DNA from: Bacteroidota bacterium
GTDB lineage: Bacteria > Bacteroidota > Bacteroidia > CAIKAF01
DNA: 64,000 bases
NCBI GenBank assembly: GCA_016866335.1
Contig: VGMT01000001.1
Span: forward strand, 102,845-166,844
Reading direction: 5' to 3'
The position numbers and the translations under genes are program-made. The notes beneath the pieces are model-generated. The model saw only the letters and a list, made by a program, of their open reading frames with translations, did not search any database and was not told the DNA's origin. This document shows, piece by piece, positions 27,428-37,859 of the stretch (position 1 is the stretch's first letter; each line of letters starts with the position of its first letter).

Positions 27428-30400
27428 TTAAGATTCAGGGCTCAGTTGCTTTTTCAAACTACCTACTGCCTGAACAAAATAATCGGCCCGCTGCAGTTCT
27501 TGATTTAAACTTGCATCGCGCACCCGAACGCGGCGCAAATAGCTCTGCTCTGCGCTGAACTTAGCTTCCAAGGCATTGGCCAATTTCAACGCCTTTTCGG
27601 TTTTTCCCATTTGCCTATATAAATCGGCCATCAGTACATTAAAGTAATCGTAAGCCATTTTATGGTCGGGCATCAACTCTTGGGCACGGTCAAGCACTTT
27701 TTCAGCCCGAACCTTGTCGCCTTTGTTCAATAAGGCGGTTGCCAAGCGTACAAAATTGCTTCTAAAATTCATGGTCATACGCAGGTTTGTTTCATCTAAA
27801 TAGACGCCATCTCCGTTCATATTGCCCCATTTAAAGGTTTCCATGAAGTTTTTGTATGTTGTTTCAATGCCTACACCCCCCGTTTGTCCTTTCACTTCGG
27901 GAGTCATTTCCTTAGGCATAAGGCGGTAGGCCAATCCGTCAAGGCGGAAGAATTTTTCCAATCCCAAATAGTTGTCGGTGCCAACGGTAACCGAGAAAGA
28001 AAGTGGGCGGTCCCAATTAAAGGAGGCCAGCAAATCAAGCAACATCACTTCGCTTTTCAGCACATACGATTTAGAAACTTCCCAACGTAGTTCCTTAGGT
28101 AGCCCCGCCATTTCTTCGGCGGTAACCAATCCGGCCTGCACAACCTTGGCCGAATCAATGGGCAGAATAAACTTGTTGGAACGCAAATAATACAGCATCT
28201 CTCCTCCCGAAACCGAAGTCATGTTCCGGCCATCTGTGCGGCGTAGCCAATCCAAATGTTCTTGAACCGTATAGTACTTTTCGTTTGATTTATCCATCAA
28301 GACCTGGTCGCGGGTACTTCCCCGGTATTCGGGTTCGGTCATTGAAAATTGAACCGGATCCCCATCGTAGGCCTTCCGCTTCATTTGGTTGATGTACCAA
28401 TCGGTGTTTAAAAGGCTTAAATTGACCACCCGAACATCTGTGCGCTCCCCTTCTACCTCTTGCAAATACCAAAGCGGGAAGGTGTCGTTGTCTCCATTCG
28501 TGAACAAAACGGCATCTTTTTCACAACTGTTCAGGTAATTGTATGCAAAATCCCTAGCGGTGTGGCGGTTTGACCGATTGTGGTCGTCCCAGTTCTGTAG
28601 GCCAAATAAAACCGGAGCCATACCCAAGGCGACCACCGTTGAAGCCAAAGCCACGGGCACCCCTGTTTTATTCAGGTGTTTTTGAGCTCCATGCACCAAA
28701 GCCAAAACGCCCATTCCCACCCAAATACAGAATGCGTAGAATGAGCCGGCATAAGCATAATCTCGTTCCCGAGGTTGGTATGGAGTTTGGTTCAGGTAAA
28801 TTACAATGGCCAAGCCCGTTAAGAAAAACAACATGCCCACAACGGCTGAACCACGGGGGTCTTTGTAAATTTGGAAAGCCAAGCCCAGCAATCCTAAAAT
28901 CAGAGGAAGGAAATAATAGGTATTGCGCCCTGCATTGTTTGCCCATTTTTCCGGCTGTTTGTCTTGGGGCAATCCCGTAATCATTTCATCCACAAACGAA
29001 ATTCCTGAAATCCAGTGTCCACTACCTTGCTCGCCGTTGCCTTGATTGTCGTTTTCTCGGCCTACAAAGTTCCAAAAGAAGTAACGGAAATACATCCAAC
29101 GAACCTGATAGTTAAAAAAGAAAGATAGGTTTTCTTTACCCCCGGGCTTTTGCCCATCTACCAAACCCGTCCATTCTTTGTAAGCGCTTACATGGGAGCC
29201 TTGTGGACTGTACATTCTAGGGAAAACGGTTTGACGCGATTTTTCGTAGGAATACTTAGGTTTATATTCAATGGTTTGGTATTCGTGGTCGATGTTTAAC
29301 GAGGTTTTGTTTTTTGATTCCTTCACAAAGGTTTCGGCATCGTGCTTCAATCCAAAACTTGCCACTTCTTTGCCGGATTGGTCTTTCACAACGTACAGTT
29401 TCATGCGAACCGGATTCCCTTCCGTTATATCAACCAAACGGGCATCAAAGTATTGGCCATAAAACAAGGGCCGGTCTCCGTATTGATCCCGATTTAAATA
29501 CGAAATCATGGAATAAACATCTTCAGGATTGTTTTCATCCATGGGCGTATTGGCCATGGAACGAATAAAAATTACCCCATAAGAAGAGTACCCAACAATG
29601 ATAACTGTTACGGCCCAAAGCCCTAAATTGGCTAGGTATTTACCTTGCTTTTGGGTATAGTAAATTCCTGCGGCCAAGCCTGCAGCCAAAACCAGCAAGG
29701 AAATCAAAAAGCCTGTTCCAAAGCTAAATTGAAGTGAGTTGGTAAAGAACCGCTCGAACGTAGCGGTGAATTTAATGGTGCCGGGTATAATACCGTATTG
29801 AACAAACACCAAAACAGCGGCCGAGATTCCTAGAGCATAGATCAATCCCTGATTGCTCACCTTGTATTTCTTGTAATAATACAAAAGTCCAATAGCCGGA
29901 ATGGTCAACAGGTTTAGTAAGTGAACGCCAATAGACAAACCCATCAAATAGGCAATTAAGATAATCCAGCGGTCTGCCCCAACTTCACCGCGGTCCACTT
30001 CCCCATCCCACTTTAACATTGCCCAAAAAACAAGGGCGGTAAACAAACTCGAAGTGGCATACACCTCGCCTTCAACAGCCGAAAACCAGAACGTATCGCT
30101 AAAAGTGTAGGCCAAAGCCCCAACCAAGCCAGCACCCATGGTTTCTACCAATCGAAGCGCGGTCCATTTTACCTCTTTAGATTTGTCTTGAACCTTGTAT
30201 AGTTTTTGAACCAAACCTGTAATGGTCCAAAACAAGAAGCCAATGGTTAAAGCGCTCGCCGCCACTGAAAGCCAGTTAACCATAACCGCTGCGGTAGATG
30301 GGTTATCGCCAGCCAACACAATAAACAAACGGCCCAACAAAGCAAACAGCGGGGCGCCGGGAGGATGCCCAACTTGAAGTTTATGTGCTGAGGCTATAAA

Positions 30401-30523
30401 CTCTCCACAATCCCAAAAACTAACGGTATCTTCCATGGTTAAACCATACACCACCAAAGCCACCAAAGTGACAAACCATCCTAAACCATGGTTTAAAAGT
30501 GCAAACTGCTTATTAACGGACAT
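27428..30523 (-). CDS. GT117/DUF2723 membrane glycosyltransferase (protein O-mannosyltransferase-like)
   Basis: 1031 residues. The N terminus carries about a dozen membrane segments and the motif VSFWDCGEFIASAHKLQVGH with the acidic pair expected for a lipid-sugar-dependent GT-C enzyme, followed by VGHPPGAPLF. Large periplasmic loops and a TPR-like C terminus (KVLDRAQELMPDHKMAYDYF) follow. This is the DUF2723 family, classed as GT117 and linked to protein O-glycosylation in Bacteroidota. A TACATTTG box lies 20 bases before the ATG. Confidence 0.85.
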   Translation of the reverse strand: MSVNKQFALLNHGLGWFVTLVALVVYGLTMEDTVSFWDCGEFIASAHKLQVGHPPGAPLFALLGRLFIVLAGDNPSTAAVMVNWLSVAASALTIGFLFWTITGLVQKLYKVQDKSKEVKWTALRLVETMGAGLVGALAYTFSDTFWFSAVEGEVYATSSLFTALVFWAMLKWDGEVDRGEVGADRWIILIAYLMGLSIGVHLLNLLTIPAIGLLYYYKKYKVSNQGLIYALGISAAVLVFVQYGIIPGTIKFTATFERFFTNSLQFSFGTGFLISLLVLAAGLAAGIYYTQKQGKYLANLGLWAVTVIIVGYSSYGVIFIRSMANTPMDENNPEDVYSMISYLNRDQYGDRPLFYGQYFDARLVDITEGNPVRMKLYVVKDQSGKEVASFGLKHDAETFVKESKNKTSLNIDHEYQTIEYKPKYSYEKSRQTVFPRMYSPQGSHVSAYKEWTGLVDGQKPGGKENLSFFFNYQVRWMYFRYFFWNFVGRENDNQGNGEQGSGHWISGISFVDEMITGLPQDKQPEKWANNAGRNTYYFLPLILGLLGLAFQIYKDPRGSAVVGMLFFLTGLAIVIYLNQTPYQPRERDYAYAGSFYAFCIWVGMGVLALVHGAQKHLNKTGVPVALASTVVALGMAPVLFGLQNWDDHNRSNRHTARDFAYNYLNSCEKDAVLFTNGDNDTFPLWYLQEVEGERTDVRVVNLSLLNTDWYINQMKRKAYDGDPVQFSMTEPEYRGSTRDQVLMDKSNEKYYTVQEHLDWLRRTDGRNMTSVSGGEMLYYLRSNKFILPIDSAKVVQAGLVTAEEMAGLPKELRWEVSKSYVLKSEVMLLDLLASFNWDRPLSFSVTVGTDNYLGLEKFFRLDGLAYRLMPKEMTPEVKGQTGGVGIETTYKNFMETFKWGNMNGDGVYLDETNLRMTMNFRSNFVRLATALLNKGDKVRAEKVLDRAQELMPDHKMAYDYFNVLMADLYRQMGKTEKALKLANALEAKFSAEQSYLRRVRVRDASLNQELQRADYFVQAVGSLKKQLSPES

Positions 30524-30580
30524 AGCTGTTGATTAACTTCAACAAATGTACTAAAATGTCCGGGGTTCTCTAAGTCCTAA

Positions 30581-31069
30581 TTATTTAGGTTGCTGCTCGT
30601 TTAAAGGTTTAAATTCCATCGAAACCGAATTGATGCAGTACCGTAAACCTGTGGGCGCAGGCCCATCAGGAAACACATGCCCCAAATGCCCTCCACATTT
30701 GCTGCACACAACTTCGGTCCGAATCATGCCATGGCTGTAATCGGCCTCCTCTGAAATTGCCTCTCCGTTTAATGGGGCATAAAAGCTAGGCCATCCACAA
30801 TGGGCATCAAATTTGGTTTCAGAATCAAACAGGGGCGCTCCGCATCCGCCGCAAACGTACGATCCCGGCAAGTCAACCTTATATAAAGCACCCGAATAAG
30901 GGCGCTCTGTTCCTTTAAGGCGAAGAACTTGGTATTGTTCAGCACTTAGTTGCTTTTTCCAATCTTCTTCAGACTTCTGAACTGGGAATTTCATGGTGTT
31001 GGGCGTTTTTTGAGCACAAGAATAGAAAGGGAGTGCCAAGAAAAGGACAAAATAAATGGCTTGATTCAC
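30581..31069 (-). CDS. msrB: Peptide-methionine (R)-S-oxide reductase MsrB, exported
   Basis: 162 residues. It reduces methionine-R-sulfoxide in proteins. The zinc Cys pairs YVCGGCG and [14 protein letters not shown] and the catalytic Cys in [10 protein letters not shown] are present. The N terminus ([14 protein letters not shown]) looks like a lipoprotein signal with Cys at about 18, so the enzyme should act in the periplasm or on an outer membrane face. Confidence 0.92.
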   Translation of the reverse strand: MNQAIYFVLFLALPFYSCAQKTPNTMKFPVQKSEEDWKKQLSAEQYQVLRLKGTERPYSGALYKVDLPGSYVCGGCGAPLFDSETKFDAHCGWPSFYAPLNGEAISEEADYSHGMIRTEVVCSKCGGHLGHVFPDGPAPTGLRYCINSVSMEFKPLNEQQPK

Positions 31070-31100
31070 GGAACTATAACACCCGAATCCCTGAGTTGGT

Positions 31101-31838
31101 TTAATTTAAATGAAACATCAACCCCAACACCAGCCCGGCAAAAACAAACAGCAATCTTCGCCATTTGTATTGATGTTCATGACCCGATTCCAATAAGATG
31201 GTGGTCGACATATTCAAAAACACTCCCGCTGCAAGAGCTGGAAAAACCATAACCCAAACGGATTGATTATGTGTTGAAAGAGCTCCTCCCAACGCCATAC
31301 CAACCACTGGCATCAGGGCAAATAGGCCGATTAAAATTAAACGAACATTAAAATTTAATCCCCTATTTTTTAAAACATTGGCAAATACAGCCACCACTGG
31401 AATACCATGAAAAGCAATGGCCAAAACAATAGGATGGTCAAACCGCTGGATGTAAAACAGGGGGACGCCTTCAATTAAACCATGCAAATAAACAGCAGGT
31501 AAAACTCCCCAAAGCGATAAAGAGGAAGGGTGTGCATGTGAATGATTATGCGTATGCCCATGCGTCATTTCATGGTGTCCATGGTCAACCCCACCTGAAA
31601 AAACATCAAAAAGAATTTGTAAAAAGAAACCGGCCAGAACAACAACCCCTAACCAATGCTGATGCCCATGAAAAACATCGGGCAATAGGTGTGTTATGGT
31701 TATGCTCAATAAAAAAGATCCGGAAAAAGCCAACATAAAGCCCAGAGATCGTTTACCCAATGGCCTCTTCAAAACGAAAACTCCAACAGCAAAGGCTGGC
31801 AAAAAAAGCAAAACCGAAGTTAAGATGAAAGAGCTCAT
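31101..31838 (-). CDS. ZIP-family metal transporter
   Basis: 245 residues from the ATG at 31838, chosen because it gives an ATGA overlap with the methyltransferase stop. About eight membrane segments, with a His-rich cytoplasmic loop ([20 protein letters not shown]) between segments 3 and 4. Conserved ZIP metal-site residues lie in [10 protein letters not shown] and IAFHGIPVV. It probably imports zinc or another divalent cation; direction and metal are inferred from the family. Confidence 0.88.
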   Translation of the reverse strand: MSSFILTSVLLFLPAFAVGVFVLKRPLGKRSLGFMLAFSGSFLLSITITHLLPDVFHGHQHWLGVVVLAGFFLQILFDVFSGGVDHGHHEMTHGHTHNHSHAHPSSLSLWGVLPAVYLHGLIEGVPLFYIQRFDHPIVLAIAFHGIPVVAVFANVLKNRGLNFNVRLILIGLFALMPVVGMALGGALSTHNQSVWVMVFPALAAGVFLNMSTTILLESGHEHQYKWRRLLFVFAGLVLGLMFHLN

Positions 31839-32572
31839 AAACGGGGGGTCATCAACAAAATACACCTATCTGAACTATCCTTATCAAAAGCCTCTAAAGC
31901 GTAGTTGCCCCAAATTTGCTTAAGCTCTAAACCAGCCTTTTCACTCATTAAAACCAAATCTGAAAGAGAATAAGCCCGAACCCGTTCAGAAAATTGCCAC
32001 TCCTGTTCTGAAGTATTTACCCGTATTTCTTTTTGTATACGTCCATTATCAACCCATTTATGGGTACAAAAAGTGTACTCTTCAATTTGCCTCTGTTCCT
32101 TTTCTTCTTCCAACAATTCGCTCAAAACTTTTTGGCTGTTAAAAAAATCCAGCACAACCCAACCATCGGCATGAACAGCGCTTCGAAGGGTTTCTAAAAC
32201 CTGACCGTTTTCTTCGTCGGTATCAAAATACCCAAAACTGGTGAACAGGCTTAATGCCAAATCAAACTCAGGCCTTGACCATGGCATCCGCATGTCTCTT
32301 AATTCAAAACTAAGCCCTTCTGAAGAAAGTAAATTTGCTTCTTGAATGCTTCGGGGCGACAAATCAACCCCGTGAACCTGCATCCCTCTAGAATGCAAGA
32401 ACCTCGAATGCCTTCCTCTTCCGCAAGCCAGGTCAAGTATTCTACCTCCCTTGGGGACTTTTATTTTTTGAAGCAATAAATCTAAAAAATCGGCGGCCTC
32501 CTGTTCGTCCCTATGCTTGTACAACATCGGATAAAAAGGGGAATCAAACCATGAAGCGTACCAAGGGTTCAT
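31835..32572 (-). CDS. Class I SAM-dependent methyltransferase
   Basis: 245 residues. The SAM-binding motif I is RILDLACGRGRHSRFL, motif II HGVDLSPRSIQEA, then FDLALSLFTSFGYFDTDEEN. The fold matches Methyltransf_25/11-type enzymes. No substrate can be assigned. A TATCTTTG box lies 24 bases upstream of the ATG. It overlaps the ZIP transporter start by 4 bases. Confidence 0.85.
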   Translation of the reverse strand: MNPWYASWFDSPFYPMLYKHRDEQEAADFLDLLLQKIKVPKGGRILDLACGRGRHSRFLHSRGMQVHGVDLSPRSIQEANLLSSEGLSFELRDMRMPWSRPEFDLALSLFTSFGYFDTDEENGQVLETLRSAVHADGWVVLDFFNSQKVLSELLEEEKEQRQIEEYTFCTHKWVDNGRIQKEIRVNTSEQEWQFSERVRAYSLSDLVLMSEKAGLELKQIWGNYALEAFDKDSSDRCILLMTPRL

Positions 32573-32646
32573 CTATTTTTGCAACTGAGGTGCAAAGATA
32601 GACCTTTCGTTGAAATCGGCACTTAAAAAAAATCGAGTAAAAAGAT

Positions 32647-33498
32647 TTACCTGCCCTTTTCGGCCTGAAGAATCATAGATTGAAGGGTTTCGTCGTTGGG
32701 GCGAAGACGTTTCAGGGTATTCAGCAGCATTAGGGCGGGGCCCCAATGCCGAACCTCCAAATAATGCTTAGCCAACCGGTCGTAGGCCATCCATAAGGCA
32801 TTAATCTCTGCTGAATCGGTAAAAAATGCCTGGGCCTGTGTGGTCCTTCTAAAATCTAGCAAGGTTTTACCAGCCCCATTTTCTAAAAAAGCTTGAAGTT
32901 GATGCTGTAACGACAGAAGCTCAGAAGAAGCCGCATTCCCCTCTTTGGAAAACACCGAATCAATTTCATGCAAAAGGGATATCAGGGAAGGCATGGCCAA
33001 CCGACGGCAAATGGAATCTTGGGGTGCACAAGGCAAGGACTGCAAAAACATGCGGTACTCCTGACCGGTAGATAATCCTGCCGACCTCAACAAAATAGAG
33101 GGTCGCGCATCTTGGGTTAAGGAATACGACCATTTTCCATTTTCAGATGCAAAGCAATCGATTTTAAACTGCCAATCCATCAAAGCCTCAAGGCAAATAC
33201 AAGAAACTGAATTAGGTCCATCAGAACGGGTTTCATAAACACGAACCAAATATCGAGTGTCAACCCAAGCAAGGGGCAAAAAAGCGGTTGGCCTGTAGGG
33301 CATGGGCATCCTTTCTGCCTCAATTTGTCCAAGACCAGCACCCGACCCAATTCCAATCCAGGCTTCGGTGTGGTTAGGCCCTACACTTACCATCAACTTC
33401 CCTTCATGGCCTTCGATAGGCCATAATTTTTGAGCAGCCAAAGGGTAAGAGAAAAAGCCAGGCAGGCTTATCAAAAAGACAAGTATGGAACTTTTCAT
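32647..33498 (-). CDS. Hypothetical exported protein
   Basis: 283 residues with a signal peptide (FLISLPGFFSYPLAAQ). The N-terminal half is beta-rich with several Cys (SVSCICLEALMD); the C-terminal half is helical and TPR-like (HYLEVRHWGPALMLLNTLKRL). I recognise no family. Its ATG overlaps the lysS stop by 4 bases, so it is translationally coupled to lysS on the same transcript. Confidence 0.65.
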   Translation of the reverse strand: MKSSILVFLISLPGFFSYPLAAQKLWPIEGHEGKLMVSVGPNHTEAWIGIGSGAGLGQIEAERMPMPYRPTAFLPLAWVDTRYLVRVYETRSDGPNSVSCICLEALMDWQFKIDCFASENGKWSYSLTQDARPSILLRSAGLSTGQEYRMFLQSLPCAPQDSICRRLAMPSLISLLHEIDSVFSKEGNAASSELLSLQHQLQAFLENGAGKTLLDFRRTTQAQAFFTDSAEINALWMAYDRLAKHYLEVRHWGPALMLLNTLKRLRPNDETLQSMILQAEKGR

Positions 33499-35021
33499 TT
33501 TCCGGCTTCCGGCCGCATTTGTGGAAAGAACAATACCTCTTGAATGGAGGTTTGATTTGTCATCATCATTACCAATCTGTCAATCCCAATTCCCAATCCC
33601 GATGCAGGCGGCATGGCGAACTCCATGCTTTTCAAAAAATCCTCGTCCAAGGCCATGGCATCGGCATCTCCACGATTGGCCAAAGCCAATTGTTCCTCAA
33701 AACGTTGACGCTGATCAATGGGGTCGTTCAATTCAGTATAGGCATTTGCCACTTCTTTTCCACAAATAAACAGTTCAAAACGCTCAACCAAGCCATCTTT
33801 ATTCCGGTGTTTTTTGGCCAAGGGTGTCATTTCAATGGGGTAATCGGTAATGTAGGTTGGCTGGATCAAGGTTTTTTCTACTTTCTCCCCAAAAATTTGG
33901 TCAATCAACTTTCCCTTTCCCATTTCTGGACTGGTCGGAATATTCCAAGTTGCACATTGTTGACGCAATTCTGTTTCGTTCATTCCCGAAATATCGGTTC
34001 CAGTTTGCCTGTGAATAGCATCAAACAATGGGATTCGAGCAAAGGGCCCCTCGAAGTTAATTTTATGCTGAGCATAGTTTACCTCGGTTGTACCAAATAC
34101 GGTTCGGGTAATAAAGGCTAAGCAATCCTCTACCATAGCCATCATCCATTCATAATCCTTGTAGGCTACATAAATTTCCATAGAGGTGAATTCGGGGTTG
34201 TGGGTTTTATCCATTCCCTCATTCCTAAACATCTTACCAATTTCATAAACGCCTTCTAGCCCTGCAACCAACAAACGTTTTAAATACAATTCGTTGGCAA
34301 TTCGTAAAAACAAGGGCACATCTAAGGCCTGATGATGCGTTTTGAATGGGCGAGCTGCGGCTCCTCCGTGTACAGATTGCAAAATAGGCGTTTCGACTTC
34401 AAGCCAACCCTTCGCATCAAAATAAGAACGCATGGCAGAAATAATCCTGCTTCGCGCAATAAATGTGGCTCTAATTTCGGGGTTCACGATAAGATCCACA
34501 TAGCGCATGCGGTGCCTCAATTCGGGATCCGAAAAGGCATCGTGCACATTACCCTCCGCATCGGTTTTTACAATTGGCAGGGGCCTTAGGCATTTGCTCA
34601 ACAAGGTCAGTTCCTGAACATGAAGTGTTATTTCGCCCACCATCGTTCTAAACACATATCCCTTAACCCCAATTATGTCCCCAATATCTAGCCATTTTTT
34701 AAACAGCTGGTTGTATCCATCTTTGTCTTCTCCAGGGCAAATTTCATCGCGGTTAACATACAGCTGAATGCGAACCCCATCTTGCATTAAAACTGCAAAA
34801 CTGGCTTTCCCCTGAATTCGTTTGCTCATTAATCTACCCGCTAAGCAAATCTCTGTCCAATCAGCGGCATTTTCGTCGGCAAATTGAGAAAGAATGTTCT
34901 TTGCTGAAGCGTTTACCGGATATAAAGCGGCAGGATAAGGATCAATACCTGCAGATCGAATCTGATCTAACGATTGCCTCCTAATAGCCTCCTGCTCCGA
35001 TAAAGATGTTTCGATATTCAT
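33495..35021 (-). CDS. lysS: Lysyl-tRNA synthetase, class II
   Basis: 508 residues. An OB-fold anticodon-binding domain (residues 55-150) is followed by the class II catalytic core: motif 2 FRNEGMDKTHNPEFTSMEIY and motif 3 GLGIGIDRLVMM. It charges tRNA-Lys. A TACCTTTG box ends exactly 4 bases before the ATG, the same leaderless spacing seen at several other genes here. Confidence 0.96.
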   Translation of the reverse strand: MNIETSLSEQEAIRRQSLDQIRSAGIDPYPAALYPVNASAKNILSQFADENAADWTEICLAGRLMSKRIQGKASFAVLMQDGVRIQLYVNRDEICPGEDKDGYNQLFKKWLDIGDIIGVKGYVFRTMVGEITLHVQELTLLSKCLRPLPIVKTDAEGNVHDAFSDPELRHRMRYVDLIVNPEIRATFIARSRIISAMRSYFDAKGWLEVETPILQSVHGGAAARPFKTHHQALDVPLFLRIANELYLKRLLVAGLEGVYEIGKMFRNEGMDKTHNPEFTSMEIYVAYKDYEWMMAMVEDCLAFITRTVFGTTEVNYAQHKINFEGPFARIPLFDAIHRQTGTDISGMNETELRQQCATWNIPTSPEMGKGKLIDQIFGEKVEKTLIQPTYITDYPIEMTPLAKKHRNKDGLVERFELFICGKEVANAYTELNDPIDQRQRFEEQLALANRGDADAMALDEDFLKSMEFAMPPASGLGIGIDRLVMMMTNQTSIQEVLFFPQMRPEAGK

Positions 35022-35025
35022 AAAT

Positions 35026-35033
35026 CAAAGGTA
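35026..35033 (-). promoter_or_regulatory. -7 box (TACCTTTG) of lysS, leaderless spacing
   Basis: A perfect TAnnTTTG followed by ATTT and the lysS ATG. The region at -33 is T-rich without a clear TTG. Confidence 0.6.
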
Positions 35034-35049
35034 ATCTGGGATCGAAATT

Positions 35050-35538
35050 TTAAGAAAAAGGAGCCTCTTCGTTGTCGCCATCAAACAATCCAAAACCGGT
35101 TGGCTTACCTTCAATTGTAGGGGTGGTTTCAATTTGGAATTCTTCTTCCGAGGCAGTCAAGGTTATTGGCGAAATACTGTTATCGGTTTGAACTATGAAT
35201 TCAATGGGAGTTGATTCGCTCTCTGCCTTGGGGGATACAGGCTGAATTTCATTTGACGATTCTACCTTTTTATCGATTCGTTTGGGTTTTGCTCTTTGAA
35301 TCAGCGCAGGGCTAGGAGCACCAAAACCAACCAATTCCAATTTATGTTCCCGTAAAAACATGCCCAATGCAACGGCCTGGACGTGATTTTCAGGAAAGAA
35401 CTCCAACTCCCATTCATCGCCATTCCCTCTTGGCAGAGAACGAAAGGCCATTCTTTGGTCAATGCAATATTCTAAAACCTCTTGCATGTTCTTCCGCCTT
35501 ACTACAACGCAAGGATTGGTACTTATAAGGCCGCTCAT
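35050..35538 (-). CDS. Hypothetical protein downstream of cyclophilin
   Basis: 162 residues. The first 85 residues look folded ([40 protein letters not shown]); the rest is acidic, Ser/Thr-rich and probably disordered. No known domain and no signal peptide. Its ATG overlaps the cyclophilin stop by 4 bases, so the two are cotranscribed. Confidence 0.65.
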   Translation of the reverse strand: MSGLISTNPCVVVRRKNMQEVLEYCIDQRMAFRSLPRGNGDEWELEFFPENHVQAVALGMFLREHKLELVGFGAPSPALIQRAKPKRIDKKVESSNEIQPVSPKAESESTPIEFIVQTDNSISPITLTASEEEFQIETTPTIEGKPTGFGLFDGDNEEAPFS

Positions 35539-35975
35539 TTTGCTTCTTCTTCTAAGGTTACAGAAATCATTTCATCGCCTCCTTTAATTTGGCTCAAAAT
35601 TTCATCGCCTTCAATCATTTTACCAAAGCAGGTATGCACCCCATCAAGATGCGCGGTTGTATTTCTACTGTGAACAATAAAAAACTGTGAGCCACCCGTA
35701 TCTTTTCCCGCATGAGCCATGCTCAACACACCCCTGTCGTGATATTGATTGGGTGCAGATGTTTCGCATTTTATACGATAACCAGGACCACCTGTTCCAT
35801 CGCCCCTTGGACAACCGCCCTGGGCTACGAAACCTGGAATAACCCTGTGAAAGGTCAAACCATCGTAAAATCCCCCTTTAATCAAATTCATAAAGTTCTC
35901 GGCTGTGCCAGGCGTCTCCTCCACAAACAACTCAAACTTCATTACTCCATACTTGGTTTCAATGTTGACGTTCAT
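35535..35975 (-). CDS. Cyclophilin-type peptidyl-prolyl isomerase
   Basis: 146 residues, a compact cytoplasmic-type cyclophilin without signal peptide. Conserved active-site segments are [37 protein letters not shown] and [14 protein letters not shown]. It catalyses cis-trans isomerisation of X-Pro bonds and helps folding. PpiB-like, but it could equally be another paralogue. Confidence 0.92.
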   Translation of the reverse strand: MNVNIETKYGVMKFELFVEETPGTAENFMNLIKGGFYDGLTFHRVIPGFVAQGGCPRGDGTGGPGYRIKCETSAPNQYHDRGVLSMAHAGKDTGGSQFFIVHSRNTTAHLDGVHTCFGKMIEGDEILSQIKGGDEMISVTLEEEAK

Positions 35976-36039
35976 AAAAATCAGTTAAAATGACCGCTTG
36001 TTTATAGGCTCTACCTATCTTTGGGCAAAACTAATAAAA

Positions 36040-36549
36040 TTGGGCCGTTTAATAGGAATATTATGTTTGATTCTTGCAATTAGTGGGTGTAGCTCCCGTA
36101 TCGAATATTGCAGCAAAGACCCTGAAGTAAATTGGGGAATTATGACTTTGTACAACTGGGAAGGAAACCCTTTAGATGAGTCTGCCTTTTATTCTCCAAC
36201 TGAAAAAATCCAATGGACACCCGACTCCCTAGGTTTAATGGAATCCATTAGCAACGAAATGGCTTTACAAGGCAGAAATCTTATTGATGAAGGACGAGGT
36301 CATATCTTGGAACTCAAACTGTTTCGATCGGAAGGGCCTGAACCTGAATACCAAGAAAAATTCAGCGGCGCTATTGCTTGGAATAAAATACCTAAAAACA
36401 CCTGGGTGCTTGATGTTCGTTTAAACATGGGTCGAAAATTGGTCTTAAGAACCTTTGCTGAACCCATTGAAAGCAAAGAAAACCTTGAAGCAGGTTTAAA
36501 ACTTCGGGCACGAAACCTCTGTTCTTGTTTTAAAGATAGCCAACACTAA
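36040..36549 (+). CDS. Hypothetical lipoprotein
   Basis: About 169 residues if translation starts at the TTG at 36040, which gives a clean lipoprotein signal (GRLIGILCLILAISGC). No in-frame ATG exists near there; an upstream TTG at 35998 adds 14 residues but would lie before the TATCTTTG box at 36016-36023. The mature protein (about 150 residues) has no recognised domain and ends with a Cys-rich NLCSCFKDS. Ten bp upstream of the M43 protease gene, probably cotranscribed. Confidence 0.55.
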   Translation: MGRLIGILCLILAISGCSSRIEYCSKDPEVNWGIMTLYNWEGNPLDESAFYSPTEKIQWTPDSLGLMESISNEMALQGRNLIDEGRGHILELKLFRSEGPEPEYQEKFSGAIAWNKIPKNTWVLDVRLNMGRKLVLRTFAEPIESKENLEAGLKLRARNLCSCFKDSQH

Positions 36550-36559
36550 TCCTAATTTT

Positions 36560-37855
36560 ATGAAGATCTTTTCCTTCGGTTTTGCACTCTGTTTGTTTCC
36601 TTTTGGTTTGTCCGGACAATGGGAACGTTGTGGATACACCCACCTTCTTAAACAACTAAAAGAAAAAGGCCAACACATGGCTATCGAACAAATCCAAGAA
36701 GAAGCTTATTCCTTTGCCAAACAAAATGGGCCGCAAAAATCAGCACCTCTGTACCAAATTCCTGTGGTGGTTCACATTGTGCACATGAGCCCAGAAGAAA
36801 ACCTTCCTGATTCCCTAATCCATCAGCAAATTCAGGTGTTGAATGCAGACTTCAGAAGGTTAAATGCCGACACAAACTTGACGCGTTCTGAGTTTCTACC
36901 CGTCGCCGCCGATGCAGGAATCGAATTCTTTTTGGCCACCCAAGACCCTCAAGGCAATCCAACCAACGGCATTACGCGCACAGCAGGACAACCCAGCGGA
37001 CTTTTCCCAATTTTCGATCCTTTTAGCGACAACGTAAAAAAGACCGCTTTAGGTGGAAAAGACCCCTGGCCAACAAGCAGATATCTAAACGTTTGGGTCT
37101 GTAACTTACTCAGTGGTTTTGGTGTGCTTGGGTATGCCTATCCGCCCGCAGGAACCCCACCGAATTGGCCGGCCGATTCAGCTCCAGCCGACAGCACAGT
37201 GCAAGGCGTGGTAATCCATTACCCCGTTTTTGGACCCAATAACCCCAACGCAACCGGACCCTTAACCGCCGTAAATCGTGGGCGAACCTTAACCCATGAA
37301 GTTGGACACTTCTTAGGTCTAAGGCATATTTGGGGAGACGGCGGCTGTGCCGAAGACGACGGATTAAACGACACACCACCTTCCGATTCGGATGCAGGTC
37401 AACTTTGTGACTTTAGTAAAAACACCTGCCCTCCCGTTTCTGGCCCTGACTTACCCGATCAGATTGAAAACTACATGGATTATGCTGCCGACTCGTGCAT
37501 GAATATGTTTAGCCAGGAACAAGTTGCTGCCATGCATTACATTCTTGAAAATTACCGTAAACCATTGTATGAAAGTGGATTGCAAATGGGATTGCCCAAT
37601 CAAACCGCAGTTAAAATCAGCCTAAGTCCCAATCCAAGTGCCGGAAGGTTTACCCTTCACCGAAGCGGTTGGGCTTCTGGACCTATTTCAACCTTCTTGA
37701 CCGATGCCCTAGGACGAAGAGTAACCGAACTTAAATACATCAATGCCTCAAGCAATTTCGTTTGGGATATTCCAACTCTCTCCAACGGTTTACATTGGTG
37801 CTACATAAGCAACGGCAACCACCATCTTGCCCTTCCCATTTTAATCCAACGCTAA
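36560..37855 (+). CDS. M43 (pappalysin-like) metalloprotease with T9SS tail
   Basis: 431 residues. Signal peptide (FGFALCLFPFGLSGQ), a pro-region, then a metzincin catalytic domain with the extended zinc motif HEVGHFLGLRH (246-256) and the Met-turn ENYMDYAADSCMNMF about 50 residues later. This is the PAPP-A/M43 family. The last 80 residues are a T9SS type A sorting domain (SLSPNPSAGRFTL). Predicted to be a secreted or surface-anchored protease. The substrate is unknown. Confidence 0.9.
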   Translation: MKIFSFGFALCLFPFGLSGQWERCGYTHLLKQLKEKGQHMAIEQIQEEAYSFAKQNGPQKSAPLYQIPVVVHIVHMSPEENLPDSLIHQQIQVLNADFRRLNADTNLTRSEFLPVAADAGIEFFLATQDPQGNPTNGITRTAGQPSGLFPIFDPFSDNVKKTALGGKDPWPTSRYLNVWVCNLLSGFGVLGYAYPPAGTPPNWPADSAPADSTVQGVVIHYPVFGPNNPNATGPLTAVNRGRTLTHEVGHFLGLRHIWGDGGCAEDDGLNDTPPSDSDAGQLCDFSKNTCPPVSGPDLPDQIENYMDYAADSCMNMFSQEQVAAMHYILENYRKPLYESGLQMGLPNQTAVKISLSPNPSAGRFTLHRSGWASGPISTFLTDALGRRVTELKYINASSNFVWDIPTLSNGLHWCYISNGNHHLALPILIQR

Positions 37856-37859
37856 ATTG